DNA from: Oscillospiraceae bacterium
GTDB taxonomy: Bacteria > Bacillota > Clostridia > Oscillospirales > Oscillospiraceae
Length of the DNA: 26,644 nt
Assembly: GCA_016296235.1 (NCBI GenBank)
Contig: JAEDJR010000008.1
Location: 1 to 26,644, forward strand
Reading direction: 5' to 3'
Shown: positions 1 through 9,913 of the stretch, one piece after another
How the letters are laid out: each line of letters opens with the position of its first letter
How positions within the stretch are numbered: position 1 is the first letter of the stretch
Notes under the pieces: generated by a model
Seen by the model: the letters and a program-made list of their open reading frames with translations, nothing else
Database searches by the model: none
What the model was told of the DNA's origin: nothing
Made by a program: the position numbers and the translations under genes

Positions 1-16
1 TAACCTAATAGAATAT

Positions 17-45
17 ATTATATACGAATATCCGTAGTTTTTCAA
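17..45 (-). promoter_or_regulatory. sigma-A promoter facing out of the window (leftward)
   Basis: On the minus strand TTGAAA (40-45) and TATAAT (17-22) are separated by 17 bp, a near-consensus sigma-A promoter. Transcription would start close to position 10 and leave the window to the left, so the gene it serves is not visible. It is codirectional with the MATE gene but lies beyond that gene's terminator. Confidence 0.6.
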
Positions 46-150
46 GAATCAGGCGCGACTTTTTCGTTACTTTTCGTATCGGTTGCTTGTTTTCTTATGT
101 CATCGCTCTTAAAGGGGCGGTGTTCATAGGGCAGCTGGAATCTGTCTATG
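46..150. other. intergenic stretch with nothing recognised
   Basis: This AT-richer stretch lies between the leftward promoter and the 7-mer array. Both strands give only short open frames that run into the neighbouring repeat. I see no ribosome site with a convincing start, no hairpin and no RNA gene. Confidence 0.4.
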
Positions 151-202
151 AATTGACAATTGATAATTGACAATTGACAATGAAGGTATCCGCTGCGCGG
201 AT
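151..202 (+). repeat. 7-mer tandem array plus ATCCGC hairpin (copy 1)
   Basis: Four 7-bp units occupy 151-178 (AATTGAC, AATTGAT, AATTGAC, AATTGAC). They are followed by a small hairpin, ATCCGC-tgc-GCGGAT, at 188-202. The same array and hairpin recur in inverted orientation at 18850-18901, with the same joining sequence (AATGAAGGT) and the same order relative to module A. It is therefore part of a composite repeat and not a local slippage product. Confidence 0.75.
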
Positions 203-222
203 GATTTGAAAGGAACAGCGCA

Positions 223-280
223 CCCTTGTGCCCCCTCTGCAGGGGGCTGGACGCCCGCAGGGCGGCCTGGGGGTTGCTGC
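223..280 (+). repeat. module A repeat, left arm only
   Basis: The left half of the C5/G5 palindromic repeat: CCCCC-TCTGCA-GGGGG hairpin, then CGCCC-gca-GGGCG (252-264), then CTGGGGGTTGCTGCAA. Full copies are at 3507-3669, 18671-18826 and 21247-21398. The right arm is missing here because the sequence passes directly into module B near position 281, so this is a chimera or deletion derivative. Confidence 0.7.
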
Positions 281-452
281 AAAACAGCAATTTCTCCCAA
301 ACAAGGGCTGCACCGAAAGCCTCCCCTGTGTAAGGGGAGGTGGCCCGAAGGGCCGGAGGGGTTGTGTGCAGGCAATCGGTGCCAGCAACGACCCCTCAGT
401 CACGGCTTGCGCCGTGACAGCTCCCCTTACGCAGGGGAGCCTTGGGCGCTGC
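281..452 (+). repeat. module B repeat (multi-hairpin), copy 1
   Basis: The arms CTCCCCTGTGTAAGGGGAG and CTCCCCTTACGCAGGGGAG are nearly perfect reverse complements. Between them sit GGCCC-gaa-GGGCC (342-354), an apical GCAGGCA-type hairpin and GTCACGGC-ttgc-GCCGTGAC (399-418). It matches the reverse complement of the copy at 22356-22576 along most of its length, but lacks that copy's outer CCTGTCG terminator stem. Confidence 0.75.
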
Positions 453-470
453 CGCGCCAGTACAAAATGG

Positions 471-504
471 AAAACCCTCCCTATGACCAATCATCACAGG
501 GAGG
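471..504 (-). terminator. probable terminator of the MATE gene
   Basis: Read on the minus strand, a 7-bp stem (CCTCCCT / AGGGAGG, + strand 476-482 and 498-504) is followed by GGTTTT. It lies 49 bp past the MATE stop codon. The T-run is short (four), so efficiency is uncertain. Confidence 0.5.
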
Positions 505-552
505 ATCAACCATCTTACAAACACCCCGCCAGCATCCAGGCGGGATTATCGG

Positions 553-1905
553 TCAAATCCGCGCAACGCCCATTTTTTTCCACTTTCCGCTGCGGTAACG
601 CAGGACGAAGCAGGCGATTCGCACGAACCAGTCCACAAACATGGCCATCCAGATTCCCAGCACGCCGAAACCGCCCTTGGTAGCCAGCAGCGTACCCAGA
701 ATCAGGCGGAACAGCCACATGGACAGGCTGGATGCCGCCATGGCAAAGGCCGTATCCCCGGCTGCCCGGAGGGTCTGGGGGAAGGTAAAGGACATGGGCC
801 AGAACAGGATGCTCATGGAGCCGTGCATCCAGATGATCTTGAACGCCAGATCGCTGGCTTCCGCCGAAACGTGGTAGATGGACAAAATGGCGGGCGCAGC
901 CGCCAGAATGGCCACATTGGTCAGGAACATGGCGGCATAGGTGGCCAGCAGGAGCTTTTTGGTGTAGTACCGGACGCCGTCGTAGTCCTGCCGGCCCACA
1001 CACTGGCTGACGACGGTAATCAGGGCCATGCCGATGGCATTGCCGGCCAGGCACTGGAAGGAGCCGATGGTATTCCCTATGGCGTTGGCCGTGATGGAGG
1101 CCGTGCCGAACTGGGACGCCACGCTGAGCAGCAGGATCTTGCCCAGCTGGAACATACTGCCCTCAATGCCGTTGGGCACGCCGGTGCGGACAATGCTGCG
1201 GATCACCGGCCCGTCAAAGGACGGCCGGAAATCTGCGGACACATGCACCGGCAGGCTCCGGTCCCGCAGGAGCCAGATCACCGCCACCGCCGCGAACATC
1301 CGGGAAATCAGCGTCGGCAGCGCCACACCGGCCACGTTCCACCGCAGGCCGAAAATCAGAAGGGCGTTGCCCGCCACGTTGATCAGGTTCATCACAAAGG
1401 AGATCTGCATGGAGACCTTGCTGTTGCCCATGACCCGGAACAGGGCCGCGCCGGCGCTGTAGACCGCCAGGAAGGGGATGGACAGCTCCACAATGTTAAA
1501 ATAGAGCTCCGCATTGGCCGCAACATCCGGTTCCACCGCGCCGAAGAGTCCGTAAATAATCAGGTGCCGCAGGCAGTACATGGCGGCTGTCACAGCCAGA
1601 GACAGGGCCGCCATAAACAGCAGCAGCTGCTCTGCCGACCGTTGGGCCCGTTCCGGCTCCCGCATGCCCAGCAGCTGACCGGTGACAATGGCGCCGCCGG
1701 TGGCCAGGGCCGAAAACGTGTTGACCAGCAGCACGTTCACCGTGTCCACCAGGGAGACGGAGGAAACCGCCGCCTCTCCCACGCTGGCCACCATCAGCGA
1801 GTCCGCCAGACCCACGGTTACGGCCAGCAGCTGCTCGATCATCAGCGGAATCAGCAGCCGCACCAAATCCCGGTTGCTGAACAAGCGTTCCTTTTGCAAT
1901 TCCAT
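553..1905 (-). CDS. MATE family multidrug/toxin efflux transporter
   Basis: This 450-residue integral membrane protein of the MATE family would export cationic drugs or metabolites across the cytoplasmic membrane in exchange for Na+ or H+. The length and the pattern of about 12 hydrophobic segments in two similar halves fit the family. The N-terminal segment reading LIPLMIEQLLAVTVGLADSL and the repeated P-x-x-x-E/Q-x-L helix signature are typical. The start at 1905 is preceded by GAGG about 11 bases upstream. It is a single-gene unit with its own promoter (1931-1958), divergent from the hydantoinase gene, and ends at a hairpin terminator. The substrate cannot be told from sequence. Confidence 0.9.
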   Translation of the reverse strand: MELQKERLFSNRDLVRLLIPLMIEQLLAVTVGLADSLMVASVGEAAVSSVSLVDTVNVLLVNTFSALATGGAIVTGQLLGMREPERAQRSAEQLLLFMAALSLAVTAAMYCLRHLIIYGLFGAVEPDVAANAELYFNIVELSIPFLAVYSAGAALFRVMGNSKVSMQISFVMNLINVAGNALLIFGLRWNVAGVALPTLISRMFAAVAVIWLLRDRSLPVHVSADFRPSFDGPVIRSIVRTGVPNGIEGSMFQLGKILLLSVASQFGTASITANAIGNTIGSFQCLAGNAIGMALITVVSQCVGRQDYDGVRYYTKKLLLATYAAMFLTNVAILAAAPAILSIYHVSAEASDLAFKIIWMHGSMSILFWPMSFTFPQTLRAAGDTAFAMAASSLSMWLFRLILGTLLATKGGFGVLGIWMAMFVDWFVRIACFVLRYRSGKWKKMGVARI

Positions 1906-1930
1906 CGATTATTCGCCTCGTTTCCGCAAT

Positions 1931-1958
1931 ATTGTAGCAGAATCCCGCCGTTTGTCAA
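1931..1958 (-). promoter_or_regulatory. promoter of the MATE gene
   Basis: On the minus strand TTGACA (1953-1958) and TACAAT (1931-1936) are 16 bp apart. This perfect -35 lies 26 bp upstream of the MATE start codon at its -10 end. Confidence 0.7.
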
Positions 1959-2000
1959 TGGATTTTTCCCGGGTTTCCTCTACCCTTCCGCACCGGGCTG

Positions 2001-2009
2001 TGGTACAAT
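2001..2009 (+). promoter_or_regulatory. extended -10 promoter of the hydantoinase gene
   Basis: TGG-TACAAT (2001-2009) forms an extended -10 (TGn plus hexamer) 28 bp before the start codon. No good -35 is visible, as expected for an extended -10 promoter. Confidence 0.45.
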
Positions 2010-2037
2010 ATAAGAAAACGCAAAGGGGAGGATCTTC

Positions 2038-3414
2038 ATGAAATTGCTGTTCAAGGGCGGCCGGGTGGTTTCCGGCTCCGGCGCTGCGGCCATGGATGTG
2101 CTGGTGGACGGCGAGACCGTCGTCCAGCTGGGGAAGGATCTGGCCTGCCCAGAGGCACAGGTGGTGGATGTGACGGGGAAGCTGCTGTTCCCCGGCTTCA
2201 TCGACGCCCACACCCATTTTGACCTGGATGTCTGCAATACCACCACAGCCGATGACTTTGCCACAGGGACCAGAGCAGCCCTCCGGGGCGGCACCACCCT
2301 GGTCATCGATTTTGCCTGCCCCAACAAGGGAGAAACCCTGGCCTATGGCCTGAAGCTGTGGCATGAGAAGGCCGACGGCAAATCCGCCTGCGACTATGGC
2401 TTCCATATGACCATTGACAACTGGAACGAGCAGATCCGGGCGGAAATCCCGGACATGCTGGCGGCAGGCATTCCCTCTTTTAAGATGTATATGACCTACC
2501 CGGCCATGATGATCGGCGACCGGGATATGTTCTCGGCCCTGCAGGAGCTGGGCAAGTACGGCGCCATCGCCGGGGTTCACTGTGAGAACGCCGGGGTGAT
2601 TGACGCGCTCATCGTCCAGAAGAAAGCCGCCGGGGAGACCGGTCCCGCCAGCCATCCTGTCACCCGCCCCAATGTCTTGGAGGCCGAGGCTGTGGCCAGC
2701 CTGCTGCGGATGGCCCAGGTGGCGGATGTGCCGGTGGTCATCGTCCACCTGTCCACCAGGGAAGCCCTGGCCGAGGTTCGGGCCGCCCGGGAACGGGGAC
2801 AGCGGGTCTATGTGGAGACCTGTCCCCACTATCTGCTGCTGGACGAGAGCCGCTACTTCCAGCCGGACTACTCCGACGCCGCCCGGTACGTCTGCGCACC
2901 GCCCCTTCGGACGGCGGCAGACCAGGACGCCCTGTGGGCGGCCCTGGCCGACGGCACGGTACAGACCGTCGCCACAGACCACTGCAGCTTCACCCTGGCC
3001 CAGAAGGAGGCCGGACGCGGTGATTTCGCCAAAATTCCCGGAGGACTGCCCTCCGTGGAGAGCCGGGGCATCCTCCTGTGGTCCGAGGGCGTAGCCAAGG
3101 GCCGGATCTCCGCGGGCCGGATGTGCCAACTCCTGTCGGAAAATCCCGCAAAGCTCTACGGCGCCTGGCCCAGGAAGGGCGTTCTGGCTCCCGGCAGCGA
3201 CGCGGACATCGTGGTGCTGAATCCCAACGCCAAGGGACGGCTGACTGCCGCCGACCAGGCCGCCAACGTGGACTACTGCCCCTATGAGGGCTGGGAGACC
3301 GCCGGCGTCATGGAACAGGTGTATCTCCGGGGCCAGCTGGCCGTGGATCACGGCGCGTTCCAGACCGGACCGGAGGGCGTCTACATCCCCAGAAAGCCAG
3401 GAAAGCTGGACTGA
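2038..3414 (+). CDS. dihydropyrimidinase / D-hydantoinase family amidohydrolase
   Basis: A 458-residue cyclic amidohydrolase that opens hydantoin or dihydropyrimidine rings in the cytoplasm. The metal site is complete: H58 and H60 (DAHTH), K149 in SFKMY as the carboxylated lysine bridging two metals, H181 (VHCEN), H237 (VHLST) and D314 (ATDH). The ETCPHYL segment (260-266) is characteristic of this branch. Length is normal for the family. GGGGAGG lies about 7 bases before the ATG. It appears to be monocistronic, ending at a strong bidirectional terminator. No pyrimidine-degradation partner (carbamoylase, dihydropyrimidine dehydrogenase) is in the window, so the physiological substrate is open; allantoin or phenylhydantoin-like substrates are also possible. 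Confidence 0.88.
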   Translation: MKLLFKGGRVVSGSGAAAMDVLVDGETVVQLGKDLACPEAQVVDVTGKLLFPGFIDAHTHFDLDVCNTTTADDFATGTRAALRGGTTLVIDFACPNKGETLAYGLKLWHEKADGKSACDYGFHMTIDNWNEQIRAEIPDMLAAGIPSFKMYMTYPAMMIGDRDMFSALQELGKYGAIAGVHCENAGVIDALIVQKKAAGETGPASHPVTRPNVLEAEAVASLLRMAQVADVPVVIVHLSTREALAEVRAARERGQRVYVETCPHYLLLDESRYFQPDYSDAARYVCAPPLRTAADQDALWAALADGTVQTVATDHCSFTLAQKEAGRGDFAKIPGGLPSVESRGILLWSEGVAKGRISAGRMCQLLSENPAKLYGAWPRKGVLAPGSDADIVVLNPNAKGRLTAADQAANVDYCPYEGWETAGVMEQVYLRGQLAVDHGAFQTGPEGVYIPRKPGKLD

Positions 3415-3420
3415 ACACAT

Positions 3421-3460
3421 AAAAGCCTGCCGCAGAGTGAAAACTCTTCGGCAGGCTTTT
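3421..3460. terminator. strong bidirectional intrinsic terminator
   Basis: AAAAGCCTGCCG (3421-3432) pairs perfectly with CGGCAGGCTTTT (3449-3460). An inner AGAGT/ACTCT stem closes on a GAAA loop, with a single c/t mismatch between the two stems. The A and T tracts make it work in both directions. It begins 7 bp after the hydantoinase stop codon. The GCCTGCCG stem resembles the GCCTGTCG outer stem of the module B repeats. Confidence 0.85.
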
Positions 3461-3506
3461 CGATTGCTTTATGCATCCATAACGCAGATGATGGGACATA
3501 TTCAGC

Positions 3507-3669
3507 GCACTCTCGTGCCCCCTCTATAGGGGGCTGGCACGGCGAAGCCGTGACTGGGGGTTGCTGCATGCATGCAATTGTACCGCTTTTTCAGTAAAAC
3601 TGCCCGTCGATACAACCCCCAGGCCGCCCTGCGGGCGTCCAGCCCCCTGGGAAGGGGGCACGAGGGTGC
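3507..3669. repeat. module A palindromic repeat (full copy)
   Basis: The outer arms GCACTCTCGTGCCCCC and GGGGGCACGAGGGTGC are reverse complements apart from one wobble. Each C5 tract also pairs locally (CCCCC-TCTATA-GGGGG and CCCCC-TGGGAA-GGGGG). Inside are CACGGC-gaa-GCCGTG (3538-3552), CGCCC-tgc-GGGCG (3625-3637) and a CTGGGGGTTG/CAACCCCCAG stem. The asymmetric core reads GTTGCTGCA to GTCGATACAAC, in the same orientation as the copy at 21247. It fills the convergent hydantoinase/trkH junction. Confidence 0.8.
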
Positions 3670-3698
3670 AGGTGAAATATGGATGCGCATATTTCCTT

Positions 3699-5141
<1,443 letters not shown>

Positions 5142-5150
5142 ACGTTCCTC

Positions 5151-6530
5151 CTATGCCACAGGCTGCTTTTTCCCGGCAAACACGTCGTCCAGGGAGGCGA
5201 TGCCGCTGTGGGTGGTGACCACAATGACGCTGTCGCCCACCTCGATGGTGTCGCCGCCCCGGGGGGTAATCAGCTGCCCATTCCGGGAGATACAGCCGAT
5301 GAGCAGGTTGTCCCGGAGGGAAAGCTCCTGCAGGGGGACGCCGCAGTAGGACGCGCCCTTGGTGACCCGGAACTCCAAAGCCTCCGCCTTGCCGCTGGCC
5401 AGCTTGCACAGGGTTTCCATGCTGGCGTAGGCGTTGGAGGCCTGCATGGCGCGCACATAGCGCACCACGTTATCGGCGCAGATCCGCCGTGGATAGAAGA
5501 CAGAACCCAGATCCAGGTTGCCCACGATCTCCTCGTAGGAATCCCGGTTGATCTTGGTGATCACCTTGGCCTTGGTGGTACGGCGGGCGTAGAGGGAGAT
5601 GATGATATTCTCCTCGTCGATGCCCGTCAGGGCCACGACGGCGTCCATATGCTCCAGACCTTCCTCCAGCAGCAGCTTCTGGTTGGTGCCGTCGCCGTGG
5701 ATCACCGTGGCCTCGGGCAGCAGCTGGCTGAGCAGCTCGCATTGGGCCAGATCGGCTTCAATGATTTTCACATCCATACCGGCTGCCAGCAGCTGCCGGG
5801 CCAGGTAATAGCCAATGCGGCCGCCGCCGATAATCATGGTCTGCCGCACCCGGCTTTTGGCCACGCCGATCTGCCGGAAGAACCGCTGGGCCTGTGCAGG
5901 GCTGGCCACAATGGAGATCCGGTCGCCTGCCTGCAGGCGGAATTCACCGGTGGGAATAAAGACCTCCCGTTCCCCGCGCTCCACGGCGCAGATCAGAACC
6001 TTGGCCTTGAATTTTCCCAATTCCATCAGGGTGGTGCCGTTCAGCGGGGAATCCTCCGTGACGCTGAGCTTCAGAATCTCCACCTGGCCCTTGGCAAAGG
6101 TGTCAATCTTAATGGCCGACGGGAACCGCAGCACCCGGGCCATTTCCACGGCGCACTCGGCCTCCGGATTGATGGCCATACTGAGACCCAGGTCGTCCTT
6201 GATGAGGGTCAGCTCTCCGACGTATTTGGGATTGCGCACCCGGGCAATGGTGTGGCGGGCGCCCAGCTTTTTGGCAATCAGGCAGCACAGCAGGTTCAGT
6301 TCGTCCGCGCCGGTGGAAGCAATGACCATGTCGGCCTGCTCCACGCCGGCTTCCTTCTGCACCTCGTGGGAAGCGCCGTCGCCCTCTACCACCATGACGT
6401 CCAGATCGTTGTTGGACTGACTCAGCGGATCGCCGGAACGGTCGATCAGGGTGACCTCATGCTTCTCCCGGGACAGCTGCTCCGCCAGCACGCTGCCAAT
6501 TTTACCGTCGCCGATGATGATGATCTTCAT
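5151..6530 (-). CDS. trkA: TrkA potassium uptake regulatory (RCK) protein
   Basis: A 459-residue cytosolic, nucleotide-binding gating subunit of the Trk K+ channel. It has two tandem RCK halves, each a Rossmann fold with GDGKIG near the N terminus and GGGRIG about residue 230, each followed by a TrkA-C domain. This matches the full-length two-RCK TrkA and not the single-RCK KtrA. The start at 6530 (MKIIIIGDG) is chosen because AGGAG lies 6 bases upstream; an upstream in-frame ATG at 6551 would add seven residues and has no ribosome site. It is first in a trkA-trkH operon with its own promoter, 96 bp downstream of argD. Confidence 0.93.
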   Translation of the reverse strand: MKIIIIGDGKIGSVLAEQLSREKHEVTLIDRSGDPLSQSNNDLDVMVVEGDGASHEVQKEAGVEQADMVIASTGADELNLLCCLIAKKLGARHTIARVRNPKYVGELTLIKDDLGLSMAINPEAECAVEMARVLRFPSAIKIDTFAKGQVEILKLSVTEDSPLNGTTLMELGKFKAKVLICAVERGEREVFIPTGEFRLQAGDRISIVASPAQAQRFFRQIGVAKSRVRQTMIIGGGRIGYYLARQLLAAGMDVKIIEADLAQCELLSQLLPEATVIHGDGTNQKLLLEEGLEHMDAVVALTGIDEENIIISLYARRTTKAKVITKINRDSYEEIVGNLDLGSVFYPRRICADNVVRYVRAMQASNAYASMETLCKLASGKAEALEFRVTKGASYCGVPLQELSLRDNLLIGCISRNGQLITPRGGDTIEVGDSVIVVTTHSGIASLDDVFAGKKQPVA

Positions 6531-6562
6531 ACCCATCTCCTGCACTCGCAAATATTCATTTT

Positions 6563-6591
6563 ATTGTATCATACCACTTCGATGTTTGCAA
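6563..6591 (-). promoter_or_regulatory. promoter of trkA-trkH
   Basis: On the minus strand TTGCAA (6586-6591) and TACAAT (6563-6568) are 17 bp apart, ending 32 bp before the trkA start. No terminator separates argD from this promoter, so some readthrough from the arg operon is possible. Confidence 0.65.
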
Positions 6592-6626
6592 TCACTCCTC
6601 TGCGCAGATCCTGTATAAATCAGCCG

Positions 6627-7787
6627 TCAGGCGCAGGCCTGCAGCAAAACCGCCAACGCCTGCCGGAGCAAATCCAGGGGAATATTCAGAGCCGGCAGGA
6701 GCCGGACCTTGCCGTGGGCGCTGAGAACCAGAACGCCCTGGGCCATGCATTGGGCAATGACCTCACCGGCGGGCTTTTCCGTCTCCACGCCCAGCATCAG
6801 GCCCAGGCCTGTGACGCTCTTGATTCCGGGTTTGCCCGTCAGCGTCTCCACGATCAGCCGGGAGCGCTCCCGGACGCCCCGGAGCAGCGGCTCATCGATG
6901 CGGCTCAGGGTGCTGATGGCGCCGGCGCAGCAGACGGGATTGCCGCCGAAGGTGGAGCCGTGGTCGGAGAAGCCCAGCACATGCTCCGTTTTTTCACCCA
7001 GAAGGGTGGCCCCCAGGGGGAGACCGCCGCACAGGCCCTTGGCCGTAGAGACGATGTCCGGGGTGATCCCGTAGTGCATGTAGCCGTAGAGCATGCCGCT
7101 GCGGCCGTTGCCCAACTGCACCTCGTCGCAGATCAGCAGAATGTCCTGCTCCCGGCACAGCTTCGCCACACCCTGGACGAACTCCCGCTCCAGCGCGTTG
7201 ACGCCGCCTTCGCCCTGGACGATTTCCATCATGACGGCGGCGGTCTTGTGGGCTGCGACCTGGGCCTTCAGATCCTCCAGGTCATTGGCCCGGGCATGGA
7301 CGAAGCCGGGGGTCAGCGGCTGAAAATCCTTGTGGAACACCTCCTGCCCCGTGGCCGCCAGGGTGGTCAGGGTGCGGCCGTGGAAGGAGTTCCAGAGGGT
7401 GACGATGGTGGTGTATTCCGGGCCTTTTTTCTGGGCTGCATACTTCCGGGCGGCCTTGATGGCGCACTCGTTGGCCTCAGCGCCGGAGTTGGAAAAAAAC
7501 ACCTTCTTCATGCCCGTCCGCTGGCAGAGCATCTGCGCCAGAACGGCGCAGGGCTCGGTGTAGTACAGGTTGGAGGTGTGCTGCACCTTGCCCAGCTGGG
7601 CGATGACCGCCTGCTGCCAGGTCTCGTCGGCCACACCGAAGGTGTTGACGGCAATGCCGGAGCCCAGGTCGATATACTGCTTTCCGGTTTCATCGGTCAC
7701 CAGGGAGCCCCTGCCGCTGACGATCTGCAGCGGAAAGCGGTTGTAGGTATTGGCCACATACTCCTGGTCCATGGTTTTGATATCCAT
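6627..7787 (-). CDS. argD: acetylornithine aminotransferase
   Basis: A 386-residue class III PLP aminotransferase that converts N-acetylglutamate semialdehyde and glutamate to N-acetylornithine and 2-oxoglutarate. Visible signatures are SNSGAEANE (99-107), the PLP-ring aspartate in CDEVQ (220-224) and the Schiff-base lysine K250 in STAKGLCGG. The start at 7787 is set by AGGAGG 7 bases upstream; the frame stays open further but runs into argB. It is the last gene of argC-argJ-argB-argD, which supports argD over other class III members such as GabT or succinylornithine aminotransferase. Confidence 0.93.
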   Translation of the reverse strand: MDIKTMDQEYVANTYNRFPLQIVSGRGSLVTDETGKQYIDLGSGIAVNTFGVADETWQQAVIAQLGKVQHTSNLYYTEPCAVLAQMLCQRTGMKKVFFSNSGAEANECAIKAARKYAAQKKGPEYTTIVTLWNSFHGRTLTTLAATGQEVFHKDFQPLTPGFVHARANDLEDLKAQVAAHKTAAVMMEIVQGEGGVNALEREFVQGVAKLCREQDILLICDEVQLGNGRSGMLYGYMHYGITPDIVSTAKGLCGGLPLGATLLGEKTEHVLGFSDHGSTFGGNPVCCAGAISTLSRIDEPLLRGVRERSRLIVETLTGKPGIKSVTGLGLMLGVETEKPAGEVIAQCMAQGVLVLSAHGKVRLLPALNIPLDLLRQALAVLLQACA

Positions 7788-7801
7788 TGCAATGCCTCCT
7801 G

Positions 7802-8674
7802 TCAGTTGGGGTCGAATTTGTTGGCCTTCACCATGGTGCCGGCGCCCTCGTCGGTGAGCACCTCCATGAGGATGGCGTGGGGCACGCGGCCGTCCAGGAT
7901 GACGACCTTTTTCACCCCGTAATGGATGGCATCGATGCAGCACTGCACCTTGGGAATCATGCCGCCGGAGATAACACCCCGGTCAAAGAGCGCCTGGGCG
8001 TCCTGCAGATCGATGCAGGGGATCAGGGATTCCGGATCCTTGGGATCCATCATGATGCCGGTGATGTCGGTCATGGTAATCAGGCGCTCTGCCCCAAGGG
8101 CTCCGGCGATATGGGCCGCCGCCGTGTCGGCGTTGATGTTGTAGGTGTTGCCCTCCAGGTCGCAGCCCACGGTGGATACCACGGGAATATAGCCCTTCTC
8201 CAGCAGATCCAGAATGGGCTGGACGTTGGTTTCGGTGACGTCTCCCACAAAGCCCAGCCGGGGATCGCGCATCTTTGCCTGCAGCAGGTGGCCGTCAATG
8301 CCGCTGATGCCCATGGCCCTGGCCCCGTTGGCCTCCAGGAGCTTCACCAAAGTCTTGTTGATCTTTCCGGCCAGAACCATCTGAACCACCTCGGCGGTCT
8401 CCCTGTCCGTGACCCGCAGGCCGTCCACAAAGACGGCCTCCTTGCCGATGCGGCGGAGGGTATCGGTGATTTCCGGGCCGCCGCCGTGTACCAGAACCAC
8501 CCGGACGCCGATGAGGTGCAGCAGCGCCAGATCCTCCATGACCTGCAGCTTCAGATCCTCGCTGACCATGGCATTGCCGCCGTATTTGATGACCAGGATT
8601 TTTCCGTTGTATTTCCGGATATAGGGCAGGGCCTCCACCAGGATTTCCGCCCGATGCTGATTGGACACGTCCAT
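7802..8674 (-). CDS. argB: acetylglutamate kinase
   Basis: A 290-residue amino-acid kinase that phosphorylates N-acetylglutamate, the second step toward ornithine. K30-YGGNAM and the HGGGPEI loop (63-69) form the ATP/substrate site. Two starts are possible: a GTG at 8689 that overlaps the argJ stop (GTGA), or the ATG at 8674. I chose the ATG because GAGGG sits 8 bases ahead of it and the product then starts like other ArgB proteins (NQHRAEILVEALPYI). The GTG form would be 295 residues. In many Clostridia this enzyme is arginine-feedback inhibited; the long N-terminal extension of that type is not obvious here. Confidence 0.93.
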   Translation of the reverse strand: MDVSNQHRAEILVEALPYIRKYNGKILVIKYGGNAMVSEDLKLQVMEDLALLHLIGVRVVLVHGGGPEITDTLRRIGKEAVFVDGLRVTDRETAEVVQMVLAGKINKTLVKLLEANGARAMGISGIDGHLLQAKMRDPRLGFVGDVTETNVQPILDLLEKGYIPVVSTVGCDLEGNTYNINADTAAAHIAGALGAERLITMTDITGIMMDPKDPESLIPCIDLQDAQALFDRGVISGGMIPKVQCCIDAIHYGVKKVVILDGRVPHAILMEVLTDEGAGTMVKANKFDPN

Positions 8675-8685
8675 ATGCTGTTCCC

Positions 8686-9897
8686 TCACGTTCTGTAATC
8701 GCCGTTGATCTTCACATAGTCATAGGTCAGGTCGCAGCCCCAGGCGGTGGCCTGTCCGCTGCCGTCGTGGAGATCGATGACAATCTCGATTTCCGGCTCC
8801 AGGAGAATCTCCTTGGCCAGCTCCTCGGAGAATTCCACCCCGGCCCCGTCCATGCAGACCTGCACGGAGCCCTTGGCGGACTGGAACTGCACCTCCACCT
8901 TCTCCACATCCACGTCGGCGTCGGAATAGCCGATGGCGCACAGGACGCGGCCCCAGTTGGCGTCGGCGCCGAACATGGCCGCCTTGGTCAGGGAGGAGCA
9001 GATGACGCTCTTGGCCACGGTCTTGGCGGCCGCCTGGGTCTTGGCCCCGGACACCCGGCATTCCAGCAGCTTGGACGCTCCTTCCCCGTCGCCGGCAATG
9101 CAGCGGCAGAGGTAGACCGTCACGGTGTTCAGCGCCTGCATAAAGGCGTCAAAGGCGGGGCCTTCGGCGGTGATCTCCGGGTTGCCGGCCATGCCGTTGG
9201 CCAGAACTGTCACCATGTCGTTGGTTGAGGTGTCGCCGTCCACGGAGAGCATGTTGAAGGTGTTCTGCACGTCGCTGCGCAGAGCCTTGTTCAGCATCTC
9301 CGGAGAGATGGCGCAGTCCGTGGTGAGGAACACCAGCATAGTGGCCAGGTCGGGGTGGATCATGCCGGAGCCTTTTGCAATGCCGCCCATATGGCAGGTG
9401 ACGCCGTCCACGGTAAAGGAGACGGCCAGCTCCTTGCGCTTGGTGTCAGTGGTCATAATGGCCTCGGCGGCCTCGGCGCTGTGGTCGCCCAGGCCCTGCA
9501 CCAGAGCCGGAATCCCCGCCGCAATGGGCGTCACGTCCAGCCGCTGGCCGATGACGCCGGTGGAGGCCACCACCACGTCCTGAGCCGCCAGGCCCAGCTC
9601 CGCAGCCAGGAGGCTGCACATGGTTTCGGCCACTTCCACGCCGTCGGCGTTGCAGGTGTTGGCGTTGCCGCTGTTGCAGATAATCGCCTGGGCCTTGCCG
9701 TCGGCCAGATGGGCCTTGGTCACGGCGATGGGCGCGCCCTTGACCAGATTGGAGGTATAGACGCTGGCCGCAGAAGCCGGAACCTGGGAATAGATCAGCG
9801 CCAGATCCCGCTTGGTTTTATGATGGCGGATCCCGCAGTGGATGCCGTTGGCAGAAAAGCCCTTTGCGGCGCACACGCCGCCGGAAATCATATTCAT
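8686..9897 (-). CDS. argJ: bifunctional glutamate N-acetyltransferase / ornithine acetyltransferase
   Basis: A 403-residue ArgJ that recycles the acetyl group from N-acetylornithine to glutamate. The self-cleavage site is intact: A185-T186 in HPDLATMLVF, where T186 becomes the N-terminal nucleophile of the beta chain. Also present are the oxyanion-hole glycines in ASTGVIG (111-117) and the GMIHPDLAT block. Start: the ATG at 9897 has GAGGG 7 bases upstream; a TTG one codon earlier (9900) is less likely. With argJ present, arginine biosynthesis uses the cyclic acetyl route. Whether it is mono- or bifunctional cannot be read from sequence. Confidence 0.93.
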   Translation of the reverse strand: MNMISGGVCAAKGFSANGIHCGIRHHKTKRDLALIYSQVPASAASVYTSNLVKGAPIAVTKAHLADGKAQAIICNSGNANTCNADGVEVAETMCSLLAAELGLAAQDVVVASTGVIGQRLDVTPIAAGIPALVQGLGDHSAEAAEAIMTTDTKRKELAVSFTVDGVTCHMGGIAKGSGMIHPDLATMLVFLTTDCAISPEMLNKALRSDVQNTFNMLSVDGDTSTNDMVTVLANGMAGNPEITAEGPAFDAFMQALNTVTVYLCRCIAGDGEGASKLLECRVSGAKTQAAAKTVAKSVICSSLTKAAMFGADANWGRVLCAIGYSDADVDVEKVEVQFQSAKGSVQVCMDGAGVEFSEELAKEILLEPEIEIVIDLHDGSGQATAWGCDLTYDYVKINGDYRT

Positions 9898-9913
9898 CAA
9901 ATAACCCTCTTTC

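Noticed and set aside
151..178. The AATTGAC array as a CRISPR-like or iteron array
   Set aside because: Units are 7 bp without spacers and only four in number. No cas or replication genes adjoin, and the array travels with the composite repeat.
42..598. Small open frames translating to Pro/Arg-rich peptides such as PQAALRASSPL, also near 18685-18980, 21096-21505 and 3502-3690
   Set aside because: They are translations of the palindromic repeats. Similar peptides arise from every copy on either strand, with no ribosome sites, so they are not genes.
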